Assembly: GCF_050948215.1 (NCBI RefSeq) | Contig: NC_135156.1 | Span: 19,198,757 to 19,262,756, forward strand | Direction: 5' to 3' | DNA from: Halictus rubicundus | Lineage: Eukaryota > Arthropoda > Insecta > Hymenoptera > Halictidae | Length of the DNA stretch: 64,000 nt | Shown: positions 1 to 10,623 of the stretch, piece by piece | How positions within the stretch are numbered: the stretch's first letter is position 1 | How the letters are laid out: every line of letters starts with the position of its first letter | Notes under the pieces: model-generated | Databases searched by the model: none | What the model was told of the DNA's origin: nothing | Seen by the model: only the letters and a program-made list of their open reading frames with translations | Translations under genes and position numbers: made by a program

Positions 1-174
1 GAGAGGCCGCGGAGCTCGAGAGCGAGAGGCCTCGGTCGCTCAGAAGCGTAAACATAACACGGCTCGGGTATGTCTCCTGGACGATACACGACGCTGGCAA
101 GACCCGTGTTCTTGACATATATCGAGAAGTCGCTGTACCAGAGAGAATACCAGAAATTCTATAGAATATCTGAC

Positions 175-3100
175 CTGATACGGAGGCCAAATACTGTAGG
201 CCTGGACGTCCCGCCAGCTAGGCATTTCCAGGCCGGACGCGTTTTTGCTGTCATCCTCAGCCACGATGATCGTGTAAGAAGTGACCGCACCGTTCTGCTC
301 GCTGAAGTAGTTCTTCCTGAAGCGTATTTGGATGGTCATGCTGCTCCTGCAGACCTCTGTTGGCACCACCTGGGTCGAAGGCTTCGGTGGCGCCAGAATC
401 GGCATCTTCTGCTTCCAAATTGCTTCAGGCCCGAAGCCGATCTTCGTCTGAGCTTGGATCCGGAAGATGTACGTTTTCCCTGGTATAAGAGACTTGATGA
501 TGCCACGGTACTCGTTTGGCCTGAAGTCCTGCATCTGAGTGTGCGCCGAGCCCTAACGAAAACGCGTCATCAAACTGTTAATCACACGGACGAATTTAAC
601 ATTCGAGCCTCGGTCATAAAGTTAGATTCACCCGTTAAAAATGATGAAGTATCAGGTCGTAACGTAAATAACGATCGGTTATGTTCGGTTGTAAAGTACA
701 GAATTCTACATATTCGATGAATTGTATAATTTCTGACTGGAAGCGGCTTCTTTTCAACCACAATTATGTACATTTACAACGAGTCGTGACTAGACTGGGG
801 ATCTTTATGTAAAATAGAAACATTTCAAGATGAATATTATTAAACTGCGGATCTTTATGCATATTCTCTCTTCTATGTGTTTATGTGTTGCATCGACTAG
901 AGGGTTCCATGTGGTACACGTGAAATAATAATGCAATTCATTTTTGCGCGTGCCATAGAAAACGAGTCGCTGCAAGGACCTGCAATTTATACGCAACTTC
1001 CGGCGGACACGCTATGTCTTATGATGAGGGATATAACTTTCGCCCGACCCAACGAATTTTTGGCCTACTTCTAACGCTTGTATCACCAAATATCTGCGTA
1101 ATCTCGTCAGCCGATGATCAGCGCGCGCTAGATTGAACCTTCCTCTTTCGAACAAGGACGAAAAGTTGAGACACGTGAAACCATTTTTCGCCTATTTTTG
1201 TCGGTAACCTGGTCACTCCACCTTATCGCGAATCTACGGAGTCTTGTCCGTTAAGATTGCTAACGCATGGAAAGAGACTGCAAAGTCGAAGGAATTGATA
1301 CACCTACGTGGTAACTCTACAGGTTGGAAAGTTGACCTGGCTGATCCACCCTATAGAGGTAACACCAGTTTAGAGGTATTAAAGATTATTTCCATGGGGT
1401 CTCATCGAGATATCTTGAATGCCGAAAATCTTCTAAGCAAGGGAAGCTAACTTTTTGACTGATCCTAGTGATTTGGCAAGCTAGCCAGCAACTGCGACAG
1501 GAACGTCAAGACTTACATCCAGTCCGTAGGTTATAGTGTATTTCCTGATGATGCCATTTTGTTCCTGACTAGGGAGAGACCACTCGAAGCTGATGTCGCT
1601 TGGCTGGATGTCCGTGGGATGAAACTTCTCCACCTTGCCAGGAAAAGATTCGCTAGTAGTGAAGCTGGCACTCAGCGGATTCGAAATTCTGAGGTTAGAG
1701 GACGCCGTGCCCGAACGAACTATCAGCGTGAAAGTATAGTTTCTATGGGGTTTTAGGTCGGAGATGGTGATTTGGTTCACCGAAGTAATGTTCTGAATAT
1801 AGTTTCCTTCCGTGTTGATGTACTGGACCTCGAATCCGTCGTATTGGCCACGAGGAATGTCCCAGGTTAACGTGATCCTGGTGTCATTGATGTTTATTGC
1901 TTGGATCGATGTGATTGGTTCGGGATCTGAAACCGTGTTCCAGATTTAGCATCAACGCTGGTCTCGTGGAAATTAGCTTAGCTCTGAATCGAATCGATCT
2001 ACAAATATCAAATTTTCAGTTCTTCACAATAGTATTCTCTGGAGCTTATTTGTTTATTTGTTAATTACATCGCCATACGTAATATTGGACACTACAAGCC
2101 GCAGCCATCAATTTAAGAAATACCACGTACTTAAGTGGGATTTCACGAGTACACGTACTGTCTGAATGTACGCTTAAGGATCGACAAAAGCTAGGATTGC
2201 GTGGTGAGTGTTTAAAAACATGTACGTTGTGTTTTTTCGTTTTCTTTTTTCCTTTTTCTTTTTTTTTTTTTTTTTTTTTTTTTGATTTTTTGACAAAACA
2301 CACTGAATTTTACGTAGAAGAAAATGTTACGTGAGTCACGCAATTCGTGCTGGTTCCATGCAGTATTCTTTCAAGAGCCAGAACAGTTTCTAATCAGATA
2401 ACTCTGATTTTTTATACCAGATCTAGTCACGCGGACACGACCCAAGAAGAACAATAAATCAGACACGCCAAGACCGAACGAGATACAGTATTTCCTGCGA
2501 ACAAATCGGACGATTACAGATGCTTTCGAGGTGTGGCAAAACCGTTTATCAACTACTACTTTAACGTCGTAATTTTTTGTTCTTCGATATAGTCATCGAA
2601 CAACTTTCAAACACGTTATTAAACAATAGTATTCTTGATTCTTATATTTTTGAAATATTTTCTGTAACTCGAAGAAAGTACAAAACTGACAAATTGGTGG
2701 AATTTCGAATGGAAATGTATGATATCAAGCCTTCTAAGAGAGTACTGCATAAAACATAAATCCCAAAATTTCAATCACGTGAAATTAATGTAATACTTCT
2801 TCGTGGTGGTGCCTCGTGTATTATATATATTTACAAAATAATAAAGTATCTACAGTTCATGCATCGGAGTTCAAAAATTTCGCTTTATAATCAATATTTT
2901 TCTGTACTCTGTAATTATTTTTTATAAAATTTAAAATTTAGAATTCCAGTTATTTTGTGCTTTATCAAAAATAGATACTGAAATATTTATTAACCCTCGC
3001 GGACTCCTGCGAGTTCTAGGCCTATGCCGGAATCATTTCAGACCCACGCCGATATTTCACTAGGGTTCTCTTTCGATACAAGGCGATGGCTCGGGACCGA

Positions 3101-6100
3101 CTTTCGTCGAATTACGGATGAAGAAGAAGCAGAAGAAGAAGAAGAAGAAGAAGAAGAGGGGATTAGGATTTTTTTATTTCGAAATAAAGAGCGTCGTCTT
3201 ATATCGGAATAAAATTATACGTATTGACATGTTCGAGATTATCCCCACCGTAACGGGTCACGAATGACCCGGCATAGCATATAGGGAGGGTTAATTAATC
3301 TTACATGTAATATTTCATACTTCTAGGAATCCAGAGTAATCATTGTAGAAAATTCTAAACAAATGCAAGGCAATTTATCCGACACTGTATAGGATTAGTC
3401 ACTTAATTCTGCCACCTAAACTTACTTATGAACTGCTTGTTCTATACAAAAATGCTACAAACAAAAATAGTTTGATATTGAGTGGGGCACACAATATGAT
3501 AATTAGTTGTTTTTTTTTTTTTTTTGTTACGTTTCGGATTGCTTACATTAATAATTAATCAAAGATAGTTTTCAATAGTTTTTTATCCAATATTCTTTCG
3601 AATGGCAAGGTCAAATATTACTAAAATTAAAATTACTAAGAAGAACAAAACATCAAGAAACTCGTAATCACGTTGTATGTCCCGCTCGATATCGAACGAC
3701 TTTTGAATGAAAGATTTGTTCGTAGAGCAAGCAGTTTACGAGTAAAATTTAGGTGGTATAGCGAAGTGACTCGTTTTGTATATGCAATCAAGTTGATCTC
3801 CAACGCGTTGATCTCTGACGCGAAATACTCACAAAGTCTGTCCTGCCTAAGCAGAGGTCTGCTCTCGACGTTATCGCTGACAGTCCAAACCGTCACGTTG
3901 TAGAGTTTACCAGGTGTTAGGCCGCTGAAGGTCACCTTAGTGTCGGTGTCGTCGACCAGTCGCTCTGTCGTCGTGTTGTTCTCGTCGCTAATCCGGAATC
4001 GATAGAGATCGAAAATCGAGGACTGGATAGGTGTCGGTGTGTACCTCAAGGTCAAGGAGTCCGGTTGATCTTGATCGACCACCACAACGACTTCCGATTG
4101 GATTAGTGGCACTGGATTTCAGAGACCTCGTTTGTTCTCATCTTTTCCTTAGGTAAACCTTTACCGCGTTTCCCCCTAACTATGCCAACGTTACGGAGCC
4201 ACCCCGAAAGACACCAACAAAGTTCTCAAACGTAGTTAGCGGATTTCGAACCAAACAGTTCATATGGACCTACCATAACTTATAAAGAATTACGATTCTA
4301 CAATTGTCGCGATATCTTCGTTCGCGTCGTCTTTTCACTTTTCTTTTCGACTTTCGTTCAACGCGTAAACTCACAACGCAGCCTAATTTTGAGGTCAATT
4401 AATTATGAAGAGGTTCTGTTCGATGAAACATTGTGAATGTTGTCCTCGAGATATTGCAGTTATGAATTATGCTCTCGGAACAAATGACGACAATGAATGC
4501 ATTGAATGATCTACGTAACAACATCATTCTTTTGTTATTCTAGACTTTTATTTCTTTAAAAATGTATAAGTATAATAAACATCGGCAACGCCGCCGGTCT
4601 TGAAATAGAGCGCTTCTCGTACGTTTTATATCAGCTTAGTCGATAATGAATGAAAATAAGAATAGAAGCAGAGTACATGTGCATCACAATCGTCGTTCAG
4701 AATCAGCCGCCAAGACTATAAAATCTTGTTGTCCTTTACAAATGAAAAAACTTGATGGGACAATTACCGCTAACAGGAAATATAGCGGAACAGTTTCAGT
4801 CGATTATGATAGGCCATATAATCCTTTTGATTCGTTATAACTGGCCAAACAAGTTAAAGAAGTTTGTCGATGCTGTTTTTATCGACCGTATATCGAATAT
4901 ATTTATACAAACCGAAGAAACAACTACAGTTTCACGAGCCAAGATTGCATTAGTCTGTGTATAAAGATTGAATAATGACACACTGAACACACTATTAGTA
5001 ACGAAAAACAATGATGACTCAAACTCTCAGCGTGTGTTAGCACTCATGGTCAGGCGTACGGTTAAACGTAGCGGTTATACATACATTATATACGAACTTT
5101 TCGAGAAGATTTATGATCGAACGTACTTGTCCTGGTGGTTAAATTGGTGATGTCACTGACTAGGCCGTAGGACACCGTGTAGATCGTGAAAGAATATTGA
5201 ACGCCCGGCTTCAGGTCGCCCACGAGGACTCTTTGCACCGCGTTCTCGTCGAAAAGTACGCTCGACACGTCGTTGCTCTCCGTCACGTTTTTCGACCTTA
5301 CGTCCTCGAGATTTTTAAAAGACCACCATCTTATCACGTACGTTTCGATCCTGCCTTCCGGTCTTGGCCATTCGAGCGTCACGTTGGTCGAGTCGATGAT
5401 CGGCGTGATGTTCACCACAGGATTCGGACCTGAAATAAATCGCAAACATTCAGAAATCTTGAGCGCACAGAACCTGACAGAGCTTTTCAACAATGCAAGA
5501 CAAAAGGATCATCCTGACTATCAAAAATATCGTAGTACCCAAATCGTAGTACCCCAAAGATAATTCTAAGAATAAACATGGCTTCTCACGTTGAACATTT
5601 CAAATTTCAGCATTCATATTTACAGCTTGCAGGTGCTGGTAACATTCAACTAAGTGCAGTTTCGTCGTAACAAGGATGACAAGAAGAAATGGGGCTCGTA
5701 GCTTTCAATTGTAACCGAACTGTGTCCCTAAGAGGTGCACATGTGTAAGAAGGTAGGGCTCCTTTTGCTATTCAATATTTATAAATCTAATAAACACTTA
5801 TGAATAGACTGCGGATCTTTATGGAAAATAAAAATTTCGTACATTAATTGCAAGAGGAGCTAAATGGAAATATCTCTCACTAATAATCACTTATATATGT
5901 CGAATAATAATAATATTGTTAGATTCTTTTCATCACTCCTACTACCCAATAAATAATTTGCAGATTGAGACCAAACCTTGGCTTCTTTATAAAGGGCAGG
6001 TCGATCACACTGAGCGTGAATATCGAGCAAAATCGGAGGAAATCTTGCTGTAGGAGGAAAAAAAATGTAATTTTAAGATCTGTAAATATTTCAGTATTAA

Positions 6101-7973
6101 AAAATAAATAAAACTTAAAATGATTTAATTTCGAATTCCGTTTTCACTCCTACAGAAAGATTTCCACCAATTTTGCCCGATATTTACTCTATAAGGAGAC
6201 CAAGGTTTGGTCTCAATTTGCTCTCCATTTGGCATGGCATTTCGCATGCATGCTTTTGACACCAAAATGACCAGCTTTTTCTCGCAAAGTACGATTACAA
6301 ACATTGATCAAGATTTGCTCGAAGCAAGTTTGGCTAACTGGGTATTTTAAAATTCGTAAAATCCACATTCTACTTATAAAATCAAATTAACAATGAGAAA
6401 GGAGTGCGTTTTGCTGTCTTCTTGGTTTGTAAATGACTCTCGCTAATACTTTTGTGATCACGACGTACTCGTTATTTTTTCAATGGAAAATGGAGAACGT
6501 TTTCTAAACGAGCGCATTGCTTTCGTGTACAGTGACGCACTAAACAGTCTAATTCCAGTGAATGTGCAACTCTTCAAAATAAAGAATGCCGAGTGTACAA
6601 ATACTTTTCGAACCGCAGTAGCTCTTCGTTTTACAAATAGAAATATAAGAACGACGAATGAATAATCATGAATTTGGTATAGCAATCACTGGCGATGTAA
6701 ATTTACGTGAAGAAGGTGTACATGATTCGTTTTCTTGACGGTCGGACACGCGTTTTCAGCCAGAATTTTCTGTAATGATAGAGTTTCTGGTGTAAACGTT
6801 TGATTGAACGATTGCTTCGTTTACTTACGAACTGTGTGATTCAATTGAAGCGGATATAGGCTCTCGACTCCGTGACTGACGGTGTTGACTTGAATCGTGT
6901 ATTTTTCGCCGGGTGTCATGTCCGCCACTTCCGCTTCCGTGTCTCCGACACTGGGCAACTTGACCCATCGCGGATCGTCTTCTGTTCGATATCTAATCGA
7001 GAATTCGGTGTACAATGAGTTCGTCGGTGCTTCCCATTTCACGACGACGGTGTTGCTCGTTATCCTCTCGAAACTCAAGTTTTTTGGCGGCTTGGGCACT
7101 AAAATCGAACAGTTGGGTCAATTGTTATTGGTAACAATGGTTTCTTCCGGATCGGTTTCTTCCATTTCCAAAGTGACTAATTTAAAGATTTCTCTTCATT
7201 GTGTGGACTACTTACAAACCGCTTGAAAATAATCGTGCGGTTCACTCCTCAGGGAATGACTAATGGCGAAGACTTTAACTTCGTAAGCCGCGCCCGGATA
7301 AAGATCTTCCAAAACAATGTGGGATTCCGTGGTTAACGTGGTCGCACTTTCCCCGGTGTCGTTCCTGTTATGCGTCACCTCGAACTTCTCTTGTCTCGAA
7401 TTGACATCGCTTTTCCACGAAATGTTCAGTCCCTTCTCGATCGGTTTCAGGTCTTCGATGATCGGACTCGACGGCCGAGTAACTTGATATAAAACGGTCT
7501 CGTTCGACTCGACTTTGTTGCTAATTGCTTGCACGATTATCGAGTAATTCCGGCCAGGCAACAGAGCTTCCAATGTAACCTGAAAAGGTGTCATGACAAT
7601 TAGAAATCTTCGTCGTCGTACATTTTATAAATGCTTTATAGCAGTCCCGTTCAGGAAGCCTTGCGGCGCGGCGGGCATAGCCGAGGGCAATGTGACGTCA
7701 GCGCGAGAAACATTGGCATAGGTTGAACCATCGAAAGGTGATTCGTTGCCCGCCGAATGAAAATACTATATTATGGTGGTTTACGTTTTCTTTTTTTCCA
7801 GAACCAAAAACAAAACAACATCACATTGCAATCGGATTAATTAACAGAAAGGCAGCTTCGTTTCAGTTTGGTAGGAGATAACCCCGAACGAGAAAATGAC
7901 GAACGAGTAAAATGAGAAAAAAAAGAACATAAGCGTGCTACGAGCCAATGAAACGATTGCAGAATCGTGTTCA

Positions 7974-8045
<72 letters not shown>

Positions 8046-10623
8046 ATCGCATTTCTGGTTCAAAGCGAAGCAATTACAGCAGACTCGCGACGCGATGATT
8101 GCGGCTGCGATGACACATGTTAAATTAATAACAGAAAGCCAGTGGTCGGCGAGAGCTCGATTCGAAAAGAGTTTGTGGATTTATTGTTACGTGGCAAAGC
8201 GAATGTTGAGCTAGTTACTTTTGTTTTATCTGTCGTTAGGGTATTACTGTCGCCGCCTATCGCCGTCTCCACCTCGTGATACTGCAGCTTGTAATGATCC
8301 TGCGTACTGGAATTGTCCGGAAGCCAGGAGACCTCTACCATTCCAGTTTTTTCGTCGGTCACGGCGCGCAAGTCCCGTACTGGCAATGGTTCTGATAACG
8401 TCAACAAACGAGATCATAATGAAATTTGTATATTAATTCACTAGCATATGCGTCGATGATTAGACCACAATATCTCTGAATATATGTAGACTCACTTAAA
8501 GTTACGTCTCCGCTGGCTGGCCAGCTAGTAACCTTGCCCGACACCGTTTTCACAACGACCTGGTACGTTTTCCCCGGTTCCAGATCCTTGAACTCCCATT
8601 TACTGTCGTCGTCCCGATTTCTAGTGACCGGCGCGAGTCTCCGGTTGCCCCCTAACGATATTTGATACTTATCGAATTCGGAGATCGCGTCGGAAGGATT
8701 CCAAAAGACGCGGAAAGAAGTGGACGTTATTGAAGATTTATCGAAGGTAACGTTCCATGGACGCGATGGCACCGTTCGATACTGGGCTGTCGTGGGGGCT
8801 GAATTCTCGTCCTCCGATACCGTCTGCACGGAAATATTGTAAGCTCTACCTGTAATAGTCACCAGTCAAAATTTTTAGATCAGTGCAGGACAATCGATCC
8901 TTGCAACAATTGTTAATTACAGCAACCAAAAATAACAGTTATTCTAAAATTGTCTAGGATAAAAATCATTAATAAAAAGTTGAATGTTATTGAGAAGTTA
9001 TTTAAGATAATCCGCACAAAATATAAAGAAGAAAATTCGAATTTTAGTCGATGAAACACTTGTTATTCCATGACTTTTATTCTTTTTGGTTATAACTAGA
9101 CTGCGGATCTTTATGTCTGCATCGATTACAAGAAACAGAAACTAAGTAGAATGTTATTTATTCGCTTGCTAATTTTAATAGATGAGAAGTATGATGAGTA
9201 TGTGGACATTTGAAATTTTTTTAATTTTCTTACAATTTCAAATTTTATCTACTCAATTTTGTTATAAATGCATAAAGATCCGCAGTCTAGTTATGACCGT
9301 TATGGTCTCTGGTTAATAATAAGAAAATTAAAGATAATAGAAATCCGGAAAATTCGAAATACTAAAGAATTCGAGTGGAGTGTCCTGTAACGAACGAGCT
9401 TATAACGATATACGATACCTGTGTATATTCAATAAATTATTTTGATTTTACCCAATTGTTGTAGTCGTGGAGTCAGTGGTGAGCGTGTGTTAAATTGCGT
9501 TCTTGTTAATTTGTTTCGGTTAAAAGTTGAAATTATTGAAGCGTCTTACCAGGCAGGAGTCCTTTGAAAGCGGCCTGCGCTGGCCCAGGGGGTTCCCCTT
9601 CCTTTTCCACATAAAGGACAGATTCTACGGCATCGGCAGGATCTATGCTAACTTTGTAGTGAGTGTAAATCCCAGCAGGATAGGGCGGTTGCCAAAGGAC
9701 CAATAAGGTCGTTTCATTTCTGAACCACACAATGAACTTCCCAGGCGTGTTAGGTTCTGGTAAAGATAAGAACCATGCGTCAGACGTGTATACACCAATT
9801 TTTATAGTATCCTATTATTTTATAATTTCAGCATGCCAAAAGGAAGACGATACAACATTCTCGCATTCTTCTAATGCCTTTACGGTATTGTTTTTCACTA
9901 ATTTTTGTAATACGAAAAAAAAAAAATAAATTCTGTACTCACTTGTGGTGAAATTTCTACTAGTGTACGCCACGCTCTCTTTAGTGTCTAACACTGTGAA
10001 TAGCTGAAGAGAGTACGTTGCCCCAGGAATCAGATCTCGAAGCACATAGGGAACTGCATCCGGAGGGATCACGCTTGTTTTTGGATTTCCGGTGTCGCTG
10101 AAACTTTGCACCCTCAACCGGAAGCCGGAATAATTGCCCTGAGCTGGTGGTGACCAATAAACCACCGCAGTCTTGCCATTTGGAACGGAAACAGTCAAAT
10201 TCGACGGTGGATCCGGCGCTGGAAAATCAATGAATAATTCATGAAAACATTAACAATCCTTTCTAGCTTCCCTCTGACTTAAAATGCAGATTTAATGAAC
10301 GAGTTGTAAATATGCTATGCCATGGCTATAATAATTTGATCACCCTTAGTATGCCTACACTCTACGCTTTATCTACCTGTCGTGATGGAGGCCGTCCATG
10401 TTCGCCAGTCGCGGAGGGTATTATTACTGTAATACAACCAAAATTCGTATCTTGTCCCAGGAAGACCATCCTTGAACTTGATATCAACGCCTATGTCGGC
10501 GGCGGCTATGGTGGTGTTCGGTGGTGGATAACCGACAGCAGGGCTGTAATCTAAACGATACCAAGAGTCTTCTTGGCTCAAGTTCCCTGGTATCTCAATT
10601 GCGAGATCGGCCGAATACGTTAT
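175..10623 (-). CDS. Ptp10D: Receptor tyrosine phosphatase 10D, fibronectin-III ectodomain exons 2-12 (partial gene)
   Basis: Extracellular part of a type III receptor protein-tyrosine phosphatase, a cell-surface protein that in Drosophila acts in axon guidance and tracheal tube formation. Exons read on the minus strand in order: 10623-10377, 10218-9943, 9756-9550, 8849-8496, 8391-8219, 7579-7216, 7098-6829, 5429-5127, 4111-3833, 1926-1517, 534-175. Every junction is GT-AG and phase is kept throughout (about 1081 codons here, 1109 with exon 1). The protein is a chain of fibronectin-III repeats with recurring LxPGxxY motifs, for example GLPGTRYEF, LIPGATYSL, LEPGKTYQV, LYPGAAYEV, LTPGKLYNV and LIPGKTYIF, and many N-x-S/T sites. 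The last exon (RFRKNYFSEQNGAVTSYTII, then SIWPPYQ) is very typical of Ptp10D. Transmembrane and catalytic exons lie beyond base 1. Family assignment is firm; the exact repeat count is not. Confidence 0.9.
789..861. repeat. Two same-strand copies of a MITE terminal motif
   Basis: CTAGACTGGGGATCTTTATG (about 790-810) and AACTGCGGATCTTTATG (about 843-860) match the terminal inverted repeat of the element at 9095-9291. They lie in the same orientation 50 bp apart, so this is a fragment or nested insertion rather than an intact element. Confidence 0.45.
1927..3832 (-). other. Ptp10D intron between the FnIII exons at 1517-1926 and 3833-4111
   Basis: Noncoding. It holds a poly-T run near 2260-2283, AT-rich filler at 2570-2980, the piggyBac-like MITE at 2994-3290 and a second poly-T near 3511-3525. 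No exon is needed, because the flanking exons join in phase. Confidence 0.6.
2994..3290. mobile_element. piggyBac-type MITE flanked by TTAA
   Basis: The element starts CCCTCGCGGAC directly after TTAA (2990-2993) and ends AGGGAGGG directly before TTAA (3291-3294). Short CCCT...AGGG ends and a duplicated TTAA target are the hallmark of piggyBac-like elements. It is 297 bp, has no transposase frame, contains a (GAA)n stretch near 3119-3160 and a subterminal palindrome (CGGGTCACGAATGACCCG, about 3255-3272). Boundaries are seen directly; family membership rests on ends and target site only. Confidence 0.6.
4112..5126 (-). other. Ptp10D intron between exons 3833-4111 and 5127-5429
   Basis: Noncoding; nothing recognisable beyond AT-rich sequence. 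Short open frames on the plus strand (4646-4964) have no domain signal. Confidence 0.5.
5430..6828 (-). other. Ptp10D intron between exons 5127-5429 and 6829-7098
   Basis: Noncoding. It contains one copy of the AGACTGCGGATCTTTATGG terminal motif near 5807-5824 (no matching right end seen) and the foldback MITE at 5961-6220. The rest is AT-rich with no recognised feature. Confidence 0.5.
5961..6220. mobile_element. Foldback MITE with about 85-bp arms
   Basis: The left arm starts AGATTGAGACCAAACCTTGG (about 5962) and the right arm ends CCAAGGTTTGGTCTCAATTT (about 6218). The two arms stay complementary for roughly 85 bp, through the shared motif GCAAAAT(C/T)GG(A/T)GGAAATC(T)T. The element sits in a Ptp10D intron (5430-6828), has no coding frame, and its target duplication was not identified. 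Confidence 0.5.
7977..8044. repeat. (CT)n microsatellite
   Basis: About 34 uninterrupted CT units in the Ptp10D intron between exons 7216-7579 and 8219-8391. Confidence 0.9.
8850..9549 (-). other. Ptp10D intron between exons 8496-8849 and 9550-9756
   Basis: Noncoding and AT-rich. The only feature seen is the intact MITE at 9095-9291. Confidence 0.5.
9095..9291. mobile_element. Intact MITE with perfect 21-bp terminal inverted repeats and TA target
   Basis: Left end ACTAGACTGCGGATCTTTAT(G) and right end its exact reverse complement, each flanked by TA (9093-9094 and 9292-9293). Inverted identity extends outward to 9092 and 9294. Length is 197 bp, AT-rich, without a reading frame. TA duplication and size suggest a Tc1/mariner-type nonautonomous element. 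Other copies of the end occur at 789-861, 5807, 14241 and 14894-14910. Confidence 0.7.

Noticed and set aside
70..720. 216-codon plus-strand open frame
   Set aside because: It is the antisense shadow of the last Ptp10D exon and its flank.
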